From: Dirofilaria immitis
Lineage: Eukaryota; Nematoda; Chromadorea; Rhabditida; Onchocercidae
Assembly (NCBI GenBank): GCA_024305405.1
Contig: JAKNDB010000090.1
Coordinates: 1-62,738, forward strand
DNA length: 62,738 bases
Reading direction: 5' to 3'
The number at the start of each line of letters is the position of its first letter. Position 1 is the first letter of the stretch. Below are positions 13,326-28,445 of the stretch, one piece after another. The notes below the pieces were generated by a model. It saw nothing but the letters and a program-made list of their open reading frames with translations. It searched no databases and was not told the DNA's origin. A program made the translations under genes and the position numbers.

Positions 13326-14774
13326 ATGTTCAGAAATATATCGGACAGTATAGTTAATATCCGAGGCGTTCATATCGTAAGTTATTTAATGATTCAATTA
13401 GTTAAATAAACTTCATTTAACTCTTGATTACTATATTCTGTATCTTTTTTTTCATGATAAGATTTTGTCATTTTTGTTGCTTTCTCTATGATTTTGGCAA
13501 ATAAATAAAATTAAATAGACTGTTGATTAAAAAATCAAACAGTATTATTGATTGGAAGTAATTATTTTACACCGGTTAGAAAGTTGTTATAGTTAGTCTC
13601 AAAAAGTTAATAATATTTAATAAAAAGGGATTTATATTGTGTGATTTAAATTATGTTCATAATAATCTATTAAATGAAATATAATCGTTTCATGATTTTT
13701 AGTAATCAGTTTATAATTTCGTAATTATTTAAACACATTCTTCATTTATTTAGTAAGGACGAAATTTTTATTGAATGATTTCATCATATATAAATTATAG
13801 CGCTCAGAAATTGCAGTATGATCTAAAGTTTATGCAGAGTCAATTAAAATTATTATATTTCTTTATAACTTCACATATTCTCATTTATTTCAAAAATTAA
13901 GTTTATTTTATGCGACATTCAAGAATCTTAATTTTAAATTTTAGGCTTTCAAAATTCTGTCTCGTACAAAAAGTGAAGTGAAATTATTAAATCCTTCGGC
14001 CACTTGGTATCCCGAAATAGGTATATGTTTGGATGAAAAACCAATAATACTAAAACTACGTAAAGGGGAGCGATATTCCTGGTGTTCATGCGGTCTCTCC
14101 GGAAAGCAAGTAAACCTTGAGTTTTTGTAAATAATTTAGCAAACATTTTGTCCGATTTTTACTTTTTATAAAATTGTGGACTACGATACGAACTTATGAC
14201 TTTTTCTTGATGATTTCAATAATTTCATCAAACTATTATTTGGTTCTTTTTGTAATCCATTGAAATCATGATAATTGTGACTTTTAGCCATGGTGTGATG
14301 GCAGTCATTCTGCAGAAGGTGTCACAACATTAAGACCCTTACATTTCGAAGTTGAAAAAGATGGCGAATATAGTGTGTGTGGCTGTAAAGCAACAAAAAA
14401 CCGTCCGCTTTGTGACGGTTCTCATGTTAAGGTGCAATTTTTTCAGTAATTAAATGACATTGTAAATTCTTGATAGTCAAAGACACTTTTTGATAAATTT
14501 CACTGAATTTCATAAAGATATCTATACTTTGGAAAATATTTACATCAAACTACAGTTGATTCAAATCAATATTCATAAAATTTAGAATTTTCTGTAACTT
14601 TATTAGTAAGCTATTTATGTTATTCAAATCTATCTTTTGTTTGATGAGTTGCAGGTAAAAAAACGACGATACACAGATCCACCTCAATATTGTGCATATG
14701 CAGAATCACCCGTTTATGAAGGTGTAGCTAATAAACTCGGATATAAACCAAAAGAAGGGCGTTGGCACTTTTGA
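13326..14774 (+). CDS. cisd-3-like: CISD3-like mitochondrial protein with two CDGSH iron-sulfur domains (intact copy)
   Basis: Four exons (13,326-13,376; 13,945-14,109; 14,288-14,431; 14,655-14,774) join in phase to a 159-residue protein. Two CDGSH modules are visible: CSCGLSGKQPWCDGSH spanning the exon 2/3 junction, and CGCKATKNRPLCDGSH. Each has the three Cys and one His that hold a 2Fe-2S cluster. Two modules in one short soluble chain is the pattern of CISD3/MiNT, a mitochondrial matrix protein of iron and redox homeostasis, as opposed to the single-module, membrane-anchored CISD1/2. The first 17 residues may be part of a targeting peptide. The gene converges on the aldolase, with stop codons about 208 bp apart. 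The right-arm copy has a frameshift. Confidence 0.93.
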
Positions 14775-14837
14775 ATTTTAGTAAACTGTCAATATATTTA
14801 GTTCATTTGTATATGCTTAATTTATTTACATAATTAA

Positions 14838-14945
14838 ATTGGACAAATTTTCAATTTCATTTCGAATCAACGTTATATATATAAACTGGACAAATTTTCA
14901 ATTTCATTTCGATTCAACGTTATATATATATATATATATATATAT
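14838..14945. repeat. Short direct repeat and TA microsatellite
   Basis: A segment containing GGACAAATTTTCAATTTC is duplicated (near 14,848 and 14,887), followed by a (TA)n tract at about 14,921-14,945. The homology break to the right-arm retroelement end falls within this repeat (AATTTGTCC). Confidence 0.8.
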
Positions 14946-14981
14946 TTTTGTATATATACATGCTATTATTTTATTCAATTT

Positions 14982-17053
14982 TTACTCAAGATCATCAGTA
15001 TAATTTCCTTCGGCAGCTAAAGCGTTAAGCTTTGCTCTTTGTCGAAATGTTGCTTGCGCTTTTTTGGACCATGTATCATCCAGTCTTTTAGAGCTGACAT
15101 TTGTAGAGCTCTACCGTAACTGCAAAGCATCTTCTATCACTAACGGTAATGATTTTAAAAATTCCATAAATAGAATTCGAGTTTTCGAAAAGCAGATTCC
15201 TAATAGAAAATGTTTGGAAATATAAGACGCAAACCTAAAAGAAAGTTTCCATGGTTTGTTAACTATTATTTTATTAATTTCATTCAAATTTCTAGTAGCA
15301 TCAGTCTCCAGTTGACCACCGGACAAGAAAACGATGCCGGGTACTGCTGCGGGCACTGTTCTCATCAGTGCTTTCAATGTTTCTTTAGCGATTCTGTCGT
15401 GTCCAATCTTGAAGTCATAATTGCTTTTTTTTCGAAGATGAATATTTTATATTATAGTTGTCGCAAATTTAAATATAATTTCGAATTTCTTAAAACTCTA
15501 TCTTATAATCGCCCGTCTAACTTACTCATCCAATAAAACCCCTCATTAAAACTAAATAGCAACCTTATCTGTGAATTTTGATCCTGCCATAACCATATTT
15601 GGTTTCAGAAGAGTACCTTCAAGATAAACATTGTGATCATGAAGTGATTTATAAACTTCTGCTAAAACTTGTTCCGTAACTTTTTCAGTTTTTTCTAAAT
15701 CATGGTCACCATCACAAAGAACCTAAAAATTTCATTTTTTTTTTGATATGATCGATACATGAAGTATTGTATTCTCTAGAATTAACCATTAAATTATCAG
15801 ACAGTTTGGATTATACAAATCATAGGAAGACTATCGAAACTAATAGGTAATCAAACCTCCGGTTCGATTATTGGTACAAGTCCTGCCTGTTGACTTGAAA
15901 CTGCATATTGTGCTAATATCTTGGCATTTTTTTCATAATCTCTTGTGATGGCGTAACTTCAGAAATCACATATACGCAACGCCATTTTGCAAACTGACAT
16001 CCGCCTTTTTTGAAATATATAGCTCTTTGTTTCACATCGTTCAGACCTGTAATACAATACTCTACGCAAAATATTCAGATTTTAATTTCAGCTCTATTCA
16101 TTTAAAGACACGGGAACCATTTATTTTGCCGAATAAAGAAATTCAAAAATCAGTATTTCAATTACAGGGAGATTTACTTACCTCTTGTGATATATTCTGA
16201 ATCTCTGTTAAATTGTTCAAGACCTTTATCAAGTTTGATTCCCAGCACTATACCAGCTTCCCTGATAATATCCACTAAACTTTTACCGGCATCATCCTTC
16301 TAAATTAGAAGATGTCAATAAGAGAGCAAAAGGCTATTTGCTTTTCCCAACTTTTCCCAAAGCAACTGTAAATTTTCAAAAAAGAAAATTCGCTTTTGAT
16401 TTAACAATATCTGAATAAATTTTAATAATTGTTAAATATATATAGTGTTTGTGGAACTATAAGTTCACAAGAATGAGACGCGAACTGTATATTCATAATT
16501 TACCTGATCAAATGTTTCCTCATGTAATATAATTCCTGAAATATATTGCGATATATTTGGTGTTGTAAACAGTAAATGCCGATAATTCTTTCGATTCTTT
16601 GCGTTATTTTCCATTCCAATTGCAGCAAATCGTTTACCTATCGTGTCTGGAAGTTATATAAAATAGATAAAATTTTGATAATTCTTTCGAATCTTCATTA
16701 TATTAAACTAATAATGTGTAAAAATGATTAACTTCATATGTAATATATAGAAATGTAAAACAATGTCTAAAAAAATATTTTTTTGTCATTTTCATCATAT
16801 AATAGCTAATATTATACTAAGAAATGATGATGAAAAGCACTAAAATATTCCAAAATGAATTTAAATTTCGATAAAATGACAATATTTTACCAATACTTTC
16901 ATCAGCGGCTAGAATGCCCTTTCCAGGTTCCATAAGTTTCCGGGCGATTGCTGACAATTCGTCCTCTTGATCCTTGCTAAGTGTTGCTCTCTCGACAATT
17001 GTTTCCTTCTCGTCGATAACATTTTCATTGTTGATCGCATTTCGATAGTACAT
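14982..17053 (-). CDS. aldo-like: Class I fructose-bisphosphate aldolase (divergent, two frame breaks)
   Basis: The enzyme cleaves fructose-1,6-bisphosphate in glycolysis through a Schiff base. Seven exons on the minus strand (17,053-16,891; 16,646-16,504; 16,299-16,182; 16,046-15,857; 15,722-15,564; 15,407-15,235; 15,119-14,982) show family landmarks in order: [18 protein letters not shown] (active-site Lys), [17 protein letters not shown] (Schiff-base Lys) and FLSGGQ. The sequence is unusually divergent: DESIG replaces DESTG and the C-terminus ends in DDLE. Exon 4 goes out of frame at an A7 run near 15,930, and exon 7 near 15,060-15,090, also at A runs. These could be sequencing errors or decay. 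The gene starts 624 bp from the divergent ubiquitin-S27a gene. It is single copy here because the right arm lost it. Confidence 0.85.
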
Positions 17054-18965
<1,912 letters not shown>

Positions 18966-19235
18966 TATCTTATAGGTTCTAAGCGGATCTGAAGGTTCCA
19001 GGATAGTATTTATAATTGGCAGTATTGTATTCTTTGTTATGAAGTAGCAAAGTTGCTACATGATTCGTGGCATAAAATTGTATGGTAATGGTTTGACTTC
19101 TTTGGGAGTTGCATAGTTTTGCAAAGGAGTAATAATTCTAGATGAATCAAGTATTGATCTAATAAGATTTTAGTAAGTGATGGAGATTCTTGGATGCGAT
19201 TGCTTCTTGGTTACATAACGTTACACCGATATTGT
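18966..19235 (+). other. 3' flank of ubiquitin-S27a, innermost arm sequence
   Basis: Non-coding sequence mirrored at 37,999-38,270. It ends at the arm/spacer junction, where the terminal repeat of the next element begins. Confidence 0.7.
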
Positions 19236-20690
19236 GTAATAAAGCATAGCAGTAGATGTACCAACTAATCGCAGCATTTTGTCCAATTCCTTCATTGGTC
19301 AAAACTAAATTGGCAGTTCTTATACTTTTAACAGTATTATAATTAATATATAATGCATTATACTGTTTCGCTATATTTTATATTACTTATATCTTACTTA
19401 TACCTTGTGTATAGTTAAGATGATGAAATTTTTTGTTTAGCGTTATTGGATTATCTTTTGGGTTGGTTAGCAATAATATTTTATTAATAATTATAGTGGA
19501 ATTTGAGATTTGATCATAAAGGAAGGATTACTATTTGTCGCTATTTCATTATACCATCCTAAAAGAAATCCTATTGTGTTGTTAACAAAGTTCCAATACT
19601 ATCGAATATGAATTCAATTTGAACATGTGAGACTCACAAATTAATATATTTTTCGTTCTTTTTCTCAGTTTTATCAATTGATCAATTGATAATTAATCGC
19701 ATATTCCCTAAAATATCATTTAATCACCTTTTGTTTTTTGGAAACGATTTTCTCGTAAGATCTATGTATTGCTGTCGTCGAAGCCAAAAAAATATAATTA
19801 GTTACATTTAGCACTATTAAAAGAGTCAAATAGCCAGAATTTCGAAAAGATCAATGAGTCAAAACGATGAACACATAGAGCAAATATGCTTGATTCAGTG
19901 TGAACATTAATCAATCATGAAATGGTATGGTGCACTTCAAACAAATTTATCGCTAAAAAGGATAGCATTTCGGCCAGAAACTAATATTTATCGTGAGAAG
20001 ACAGAAATCTTGAAGCATTTAAAAATGGAACTTCGAAGCTGAGGCAGTTTAGTTTTTTCAATTTCTAAAGTAGTTCGCTGGTAAAAGGCGAAGATAGAGT
20101 TGATCGACAGTGGCATAATAGCGAACGTAAACAACATTAATACAACGAAAGAAATTACAGAAGGAAAAGACAACAACGTAGTGAACCTTCAGATGATTTT
20201 TTGTACCATTATTATAAAATCAGATAATATCATGTTTGAAGATGATCACCTGGTTATAGTATAGATATACTGAATATAGAAAAATTGGACTGAATTGGAA
20301 AGTATTGATTGTCGGCCATTTTGTAATATTTTCTTTTTTCCAACTGTAATGTTGGCTTCATTAAAATTCTAAATTTCAATAAATTGGAAGGTTTTTTAGA
20401 ACATTTATTAAAATTTTTTGTGATTCTCATCATAATTAAAATTACAAATTTATTAAGCTATTGTTTTTAATCAAAGAAAGATAGCTTAGACAGCATATCT
20501 CTCCCATCTTTATCAGCAAATATACTAATAACTTTGTCAAATAATCTCGGTTTTTAGATAACTGAACAATTTAAATAATTATTATTTCATGATTACGTTA
20601 TTATGTTTGTCTTTAGTTTTGACCAATGAAGGAATTGGACAAAATGCTGCAATTAGTTGGTACACCTACTGCTATGCTTTATTACACAAT
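19231..20690. mobile_element. 1.46-kb DNA-transposon-like element with 79-bp terminal inverted repeats
   Basis: Bases 19,231-19,309 and 20,612-20,690 are reverse complements with only about three mismatches, both beginning ATTGTGTAATAAAGCATAGC at the outer ends. Inside I find no convincing transposase frame; short open frames only. It is therefore a non-autonomous or decayed element. No clear target duplication is visible, so the superfamily is undetermined. Its left end coincides with the palindrome junction. Confidence 0.75.
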
Positions 20691-20757
20691 CATTCATAGC
20701 ATTTTTTGCTGCTTTTATAATACATTTTAGTTTTTAAGTTATATTGATCCATATTAG

Positions 20758-22043
20758 TTATCCAATATTGGCGAAACAAGCAGATGATTCCGTCCATCAT
20801 CTTGGTATTACGAAAAGCTTGAGTAATATTCTACATTCTATGTATGGCGATGTTAAGGTTACGCTTTGAAATTATACTTTAATCTTTAAAATTGTATCAT
20901 CATCTTTCGTCTTGTTCATATGTAATACGAAAAATTGATTCATATGTAATACGTTGCGTCAAAATTCGTTTTGTTCATATGTAATACGTTGCGTCAAAAT
21001 TTCTTATAGCAAATTTTATCAATTGTAACGCACAAATGTGAATATGAATATTAAGAAAATCGATAATTTTTTCCATTTTTTATCACATCTATCTATCGAT
21101 TGCTATGGTTTTCCATTTGCGAATCAAAAGCATCGGTGGAAGATCTGTAAGTTTTATCCACCCAACATTTATTGTTATTAAACAATTATTAAAAATCAAT
21201 TATTATTAAAAATCAATTTTCAATCCTTCAGCGATTTGCAAATTTTGATCAAATATATATTCTACTGAAATTCGATTGAAAGGTATTATCCAGGTTTATA
21301 AAAAGAAAACATTTAGTTTTCGAGTTTATACTTTTCGCTATGCTTTATTATATCAAAGATAATATGGTATAATAAAATTAGTTTTAATTATTTATTTTCG
21401 TAAATTACAATACATGTTCACTTAAGCAGTTTTTCATAATGAACAGTTTTTTCAGTATTTCTTTCAGCTAAATAATCGCATAATGTGAATATGAATATTA
21501 AAAAACCGAAATATACTTATAATTATCAAATCACTTATTATTAAATGAATTATTTTGCATAATTTCAAACACCAAATGATAATAAATCATCAATACAGGC
21601 AAAAACAAATGACCAATTAGATCTAAATGAATATAATCCGACATATGCAAACGAGAAACGGTTCGAGTGCAATATGTATGGTCAAACAAGCATAACATCC
21701 CCGGATGATATGAATTGTAATCCGACTAGTGTATTAAAAGATAATTTTTTAATAAAAATTTCGTGATTTTAACGAAAATTAACTAATTAGATTGTATGCA
21801 TAAAAAGAAAGTATTAAAATTTTAATTTTGAAAATTATTATTGCCCGTTATTATTTTTATTAATAATGAACTTGTCATATAAGCAAAGAAGGAATGGGGA
21901 ATAATCTGAAAAATATTATGCTTTCATTAAATATCATTTCAAAATAATTCTAAATTAAGCCTGAACCGCCGACACCAGTACCAGATATGCAACAACATCA
22001 AGGGAAGGAAGAGAAACGAAATGCCTTCTTGCAAATGAGAGAC
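20758..22043 (+). CDS. Unrecognised gene fragment, at least three exon-like segments
   Basis: Exon-like pieces stand out from the AT-rich background. One is 20,758-20,857 after ATTAG, containing LAKQADDSVHHLGITKSL and ending before GTTACG. A second is 21,599 to about 21,740 after ATACAG, containing NEYNPTYANEKRFEC. A third is 21,960-22,043, rich in Pro/Gln/Glu (PEPPTPVPDMQQHQGKEEKR) and followed by GTAATC. A possible donor GTAAGT is at about 21,148. I do not recognise the protein. The first piece begins just beyond the right end of the TIR element, so upstream exons may have been displaced by it. Exon borders are tentative. Confidence 0.4.
20917..21003. repeat. Short tandem repeat
   Basis: Three imperfect copies of TTCATATGTAATACG, two of them followed by TTGCGTCAAAATT. 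It lies in intron-like sequence of the preceding gene fragment. Confidence 0.8.
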
Positions 22044-22959
22044 GTAATCTATTAACCAAAATTTGTTAATTTTTTTGAATATTATGAATTATATTACGAA
22101 ATTTGGTTAATTGCGAGACTTTTGATCATGGAAAAATAATCGTAGATTTATAGTAATAACAAAACTTTGAAAATTATTAAGAATAAAGGAGCAACTATTC
22201 AGTTTAGATATTAATAATTTAAGACAATAAATCGATATAATAGTTATTTTATGAAATACTTGAATCGAATATTAATCATTTGCTTTTACTTAATGAAGTC
22301 TCAAAAAAAAAAACAACGACTAATATTCTGTCCAATTCTTAGCCTTATGAAAATGAATACACATGTCTGAAAAGCTGAACCGTGAATTATATTCACTAAA
22401 AATAACTTATTATATATTGCTTACTTGCAAAATGATCGATTTCAAATCAATTAGAAGTAATGTTTACAATCGAAGCATTATTATCGTGCATGCTCAACAA
22501 GCACTATATGCGATATTATCATAAATGACCAAATATCTATTTTGATTTCTAGCCTATAGCAGAAATTTCTATTAAATTTCTAAGACAAATATTTAAAAAA
22601 TTTATCCTGAGTAGAAAAAAATTTATTGAAAGAATGATTTGTTTTTTCAATAAAACTTAAACAAAATTATAAAATATTATGCAAACTATTACGATATTCG
22701 TATTTATTCATATTGCTCCAGAAGTGAACAAGTTTATCCATTTTTATATACTGAATTGATATATCTAGCAATGATATGGTAGAAATAATTACTATTATCT
22801 TATGAGCGTGACGAAATTTGTTGCGAACTAATGAAATGTATACAAAAATTACTTGCTGTGAAATCATCTTGGTAATAAATTATCAGTAAATTATGAAAAA
22901 TTAACGAAGTGAATTAGAATAAAATTAGAATTACAAAATCTACATTATTGTACATGAAA
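22044..22959. other. AT-rich stretch, no gene seen
   Basis: No exon-like segment, RNA gene or strong repeat was noticed. The open frame at 22,667-22,867 (minus) has no acceptor or conserved motif. Confidence 0.5.
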
Positions 22960-24360
22960 AAGAACGATAAAACTTTTTCTTCTGTGATGTAGGAGAACGA
23001 ATTGATGTTTTACAGACAATTATATTTGAAAATGTTTATTGCTGCATCCTTGAAGATAGCTTTTACTTCGTGATATTTTGCCAATGCTTCTCTTGTTCCA
23101 TTCGCGGACAATATAACATTGTCGACGTATAAGTTTCTTCTGATTTCCTACGCTGTTTGGCTTCCGGTGGTATCTAGGTGGTGATGAGTATAGCTGATAG
23201 TAAAAATGGTGACGATATCATTCCGAAAAGAATTCTTCTGAATCGATAACATTCTAGATTCTCGTCAATCACTGCACTTGAATGGCAAAGAAATCTGGTA
23301 CAATTCCTGTCAGATAGGTGCAGCTACAATTGCAAGAATACCTTTATACATTGGTTACAATTATTCGAAATCGTGATAGATCATTAAATATTTCTACCAA
23401 ATCATTAAATATTTTAGATCCTCGATATAAAATTTTATTCAAACTTTTCGTTCCTTTAAGATGTGTAAGAGCATCGTGACTATTCTAAGTTTTGTTATGG
23501 ATTTAAGTAGAGAGAGATATAACTCACGATAAGATAAATAGTGAAGTATATTTTCTCGATCCATATCTGCATAAATTTGCTTTATTACTCCTAACTGCAG
23601 CTGGTCTTTAATTGTTTCGTCATATCGTTGACGTATCTTCATATTGTCTTGGAATCTTTTGAACAAAACGTTTTAAGACGACCAAAACACAGTTTGTAAC
23701 GACTTTTAATTTATCCTTTGATTCCTTCCAAGACCAGCTAACTTGATATCTGCTGTTTTGTTTCGTTATGCTTCTCTTAAATTATTGGAGAGCTTGCTCG
23801 TCACCATCTTCATTTGGTCGATCTTGGATGCCCATAAGTTCTAACTTCCAGAAGCTGTTAGAGCTGTTTCAACTAATATTACATCCTTGTTGCGAGCATC
23901 ATCTATATAACCATCTTCAGCTAGCAACGGCCCTAGTCTTTGGAGCAAAAGAAATCCTGACTTCAACTCTTGTGCTTCGCCCAATTTGATGAACTTGACA
24001 AAGTCTTTAACGCCGATCAGTATGTCGGATTTCTCCCAATAGTCTCTTCTACCATCTAATTCTTCCTTTTCCATCAAACAAGTTACATTCTGCTCGCCGA
24101 TTTCTATAATTTGCAATTTATTTGTTAGATATTCCATAAAATTAGCTTCGTAGATAATGACTTCTTCATTTCCGATTTTTATACCAATTTTTGTTTTAGT
24201 AGTATAGGACTTTTTAATGTCTTGTTATCAAATGAGGCAATACTCAATTCTCCATTTTCTCTTCCTTTAAGTTTTAGTGGATTAGCCAATTTCGTAGAGA
24301 TAAACGATAACTATGATCCTATATTGAATAATACTTAATGACTTCGTCTGAATTTTAGGA
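22960..24360 (-). mobile_element. Old BEL/Pao retrotransposon relic (protease and RT fragments)
   Basis: Minus-strand fragments align with the younger element of the right arm. A protease-downstream region at 24,137-23,841 shares the pattern W-K/E-x-x-DILIG and the GPLxxxxGYI-type block. RT N-terminal pieces lie at 23,666-23,439 (TKLRIV). The RT finger-palm motif NLYVDN is near 23,140-23,115. Stops and shifts separate the fragments. There are no recognisable LTRs, and the element is much more eroded than the one at 40,017. LTR retrotransposons of this clade are also classed as Belpaoviridae. Confidence 0.75.
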
Positions 24361-27300
24361 TCTTCTGGATTCATGACGCTGATTTATTTGCACAAATGTT
24401 GTCTTTGATTAGCTACTGTGTGTTATTGTCGCCATTTTTTTTCTCTTTTAACTTTTCTGATTTGCTTTCGCCAACAATGATTCACGACAGTTTCTAAAAT
24501 TTGGGTATTAAGAAAGATAATAATTTATAATAAATACTGCAACTGCTAAGTCATTTTTTTCTTCTCTGCATCCATTTCATGAGTCATTATCAATAATTAG
24601 GATTTCATCAGTCAGTATTTTCATGTGCCTGTTCTACAACGTTTGAGATGGATAGTTCAGATACGAGATATATTTGTTCAATGGTTTATAAAAATAATTG
24701 CTATACTTTATACGTATATATATATATGTATTTATATGATACTTTCATGTAACTGTGCTGACATTTAATTTAATGATTTTCCGCATCATCATTTATAAAC
24801 TTTTGCGGTTTGTTGTGTTTCTCCTTGTACAAATTGTATTTCGGCATCCTCTAGTGGAGGCTGTAAATATTTTTTTTTTTAACATTGGAGAAATGGACAA
24901 CTGGTATAGTTAAAATATATCGATAATACAATTTTTGTTCTCAATGGAATAATAGATTATGTTCAGTAATCGTAATTTTTTTTTTTTTGACAATCCAATA
25001 AAGATGATGAAATAATGCTAGATTTTAGTTAAAAGCTGAAGGAAAAGACAGCAAACTATGTCTTCTTATTGTTGACAGTGATCTGTTTTAACTCTGAGAC
25101 ATTTTTTCTCTTGGATTAATTAACATTTTTTTCTGGAAATATGAAGAAGTGGAAGCAGATAAGCTGAATTGTTTTATAGTTGAAACAATACTGAGAAGAG
25201 GATACATATTAGCGAACTATTTGTCGAAGAAAAGAAATGTTAGGCTACATAAAATATTGTAAATTTTATTAGCTAACGTTACTGTGTTTATATTTGTTCT
25301 TCATTTCTCATCTGATATATATTGAGCTATGATCAAGCATAAGTTTACTTAACGGAATGAAAGGATATACTTGTCATGTTGTTACTATAGTCATAATAAA
25401 GAGTGAATTTATCACATTGTTTCAACATAAGTTCATGAAACAAATTTTAAACGATTAAAATTAATCTATTTTGCATAATTCTATTTCAGTAATGAATTAG
25501 TTTTATTATTGATTAATTAAGCAATAAATAAACGATAATTTTATTTAATTCTTCTTTTTAAAAATATAACATGTAAAAATTAATAATAATGGAAAGAATG
25601 GAACTCATAAATATGCATATGTATATTTATAGCTAAATATTTCATAATATTTCTTGTTTTTAATTATCACCAAAAATTAGTCATTTGCTGATAAGATAAT
25701 ATTTCATCCTTTATTATTACATTATTAGTCGCAATTTACGACACATATTGTTCATTAGTAACTTATATATGTAATCATGAATAACATCGGATAACATATG
25801 ATAAATGGATGGATTATGTTAAGAGTAGAAGAACACTCATCCTTAAATGAAAGAGATCTGAACTTGATCTCTTATATGCTATAAATCATTTGATACATAC
25901 CTGATTCGTATTCATTCAATTTTCATTTTGAATAAATTTGTCTAACAGTTAGAAATATCTTTGTTTATTAGCCAAATTTTATAGAAATAATAAGGAACTT
26001 TCAACAATTAATTTTTATTCTGATTCAAATTAAAAAAAATATGTTAAAAATATATCAATTTGGGTTATTCTGAATTTCGATTTTTCTTTTTAAATTTGAA
26101 TTGAATTCTCGAAGAGGAAAATAGTTATTTGAAGATAGATAACAGTTTAAAAATCCTTAAATCAAATTTGTTGCAAACTGTTATCATTAAGAAAATGTTA
26201 AAACAGGCAATATCGCTTTTTATTTTTATATACCAAATTTTGATTTTTATTTTTCTTTTTGCTGATTAAAATTTTCTATTTCAAAAATATTATTTCTTCG
26301 AAATTTATTATGAAATCCAATTTATTGAACTCATTTAAAAGGTTCAATAATGAAAAATGAAATTTTAAAAAGACATTTTTGTTGAATAATTTTTTTAAAT
26401 AGTAAATTCATATTATTTAATCCTAATTATAATTTATTGTAATAAATTCAATTATTTGCCAAATAAAAATAAAATTGAAACAAGCTGAAGCATGTTTTAA
26501 TGTGTTTTGTTTTTTCTGATTTCTTCCATTTATGAACTTATCAAATCAATATGACTTATCACCTCACGCATTATTTCGTCTGCTCAACCAACTTTATTTT
26601 TATCTAATTTTTTTATTTTTTTTGCTTTCATCAATATTCTGTTCATTTTTTGTCTTTTTTATTTTTATTGAAAAGAAATGAATGAAATAAAAGATGCAAG
26701 GACTAATTAACATTCCATTTCTACAGGTAATTCACTTTTTTCTAAATTATTATTTACATTTTTGTCAAAATTTCCATCATTTTATTACTGCTTTGAAATA
26801 ATTTTTGCGTTATTTATTTTTATGAATTTTCTATTTAATTATTTCTAATTAAAGTATAGGTGATTTCATTTTTTTAATCTTATTATTATTATTATTGTTT
26901 TTTTTTACTTTCATGATTTAATCTTTCATTATTTTACAATAATATTCATTTATTTACTTTTTCAAAATTAAATCGATTTATTTAGAAAACTTGTTTTACA
27001 TAAAAAGAAAAAATTGCTCAATTAACTCAACAATTTTAATATAATTCATTTCATGTCAATTTTATAAACATAAATATACATTCGTCGAATGATGATCAAC
27101 AATAAAGTTGGAATATGGGAAAAATAAATAAATAAACTTTTCTAAAAGTAAACTCTATTATATCATCATAAAATTATAAATGATAATACATAATATTACA
27201 AAAAATAAAAAAGTTGCAAAAGATGATAAAGAATTGTGAATGAAAAAGTTGATAAATGAATATTTCATTTTTTTAGCAATTTTCTCTTTTGAAAATCTCC

Positions 27301-27961
27301 TATGCTCTTAGAAGTGTTATTTTAAAACTTTTAAATTATCTTTTTCTAAAAGGGGAAATTTTTGCAAAAATTGCAAAATCAAAAGAAAATAGCAGTCGAG
27401 AGTGGAACGACGGTTAACGTGATATTGTTTTATGCATTAGAAATAAATTTTCAAAATTAAACAAACTTTCTCCTTTCTTTTTAATAAAAAAATTTCTGGA
27501 TTATCATTGGTTAGATGAAAAGAAGAAAATTATTTTTAAAAAAGTATTTCAATTTTTTATAAAAATTATTTTTGTCATTTCTTATTATTGAAATTTGGAA
27601 GCAATATTTGTTTTTTTTGTTTTTTTAAAGAATTTATTTAAAAAGGATTTGGAAAAATGATACGATGATAACGAAAAATCATTTCCAATTCTGAATAGTT
27701 ATTTCTCTCAGTTGTTCAAGTGATTCATTTTCTCAATTATTCAAGTAAAAATTCAATTACTTCATATTAATAAATTTTTTATCGACTCGGTGTATATTGT
27801 ATTATAGTAAAATAAAAGGCACAAGTTTTTTTGTTCCTAATTTTACGTTATTGAAATTTGGAATTATTAATTTCGAATGATAATTATTTTTTAATTTTAA
27901 TTTAAAATATTTAGAATTTTGGCAAGTTGTTTAAACTTTTAAAATCGTTTTCAATTACATT

Positions 27962-28010
27962 ATTCGAAACCGAATAATCTTGTAAAAGACAAGATTATTC
28001 GGTTTCGAAT
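27962..28010. repeat. Perfect 22-bp inverted repeat with 5-nt loop
   Basis: ATTCGAAACCGAATAATCTT at 27,962 onward is mirrored exactly by the arm ending at 28,010, with AAAAG between. It could extrude as a cruciform or be a small foldback remnant. Confidence 0.95.
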
Positions 28011-28445
28011 TCTTCTTTGTTTAATTTTTTTTCAAATCGTTTATGCAATTAGATTAATTGAAGTAAATTGGTGACTGATAAGAATAAATATCTGAAATTC
28101 TATTTATCATTAAATTTATCTGAATCGGATATATGCATAATAAATTGAATTAAATTATTAGACAATAAGTTGGGTTGAATTTTTAATTATGAACAACTTA
28201 ATAAAATTAATTTTTGTCATTTCTTTAATTGAAAATTGTGTAATCTTGCGTTTTTAAATTTATTAAAAAACTTCAAGTTTTGTCGAGAAATTAGGGTATT
28301 AAAATCGAAGAAAGTTTTTAACAATAATACTTCATTTTTGCATACGCTTTTTTTGAAAATTTTACAATTCAATAAATAAAATTACTTTGAATCAAATCAT
28401 ATTATTTTATATTTTTTAATATTGAAAAGATATTTGAAATTTTAA

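Noticed and set aside
15210..15536. 108-codon plus-strand frame
   Set aside because: Antisense of aldolase exon 6 and its intron.
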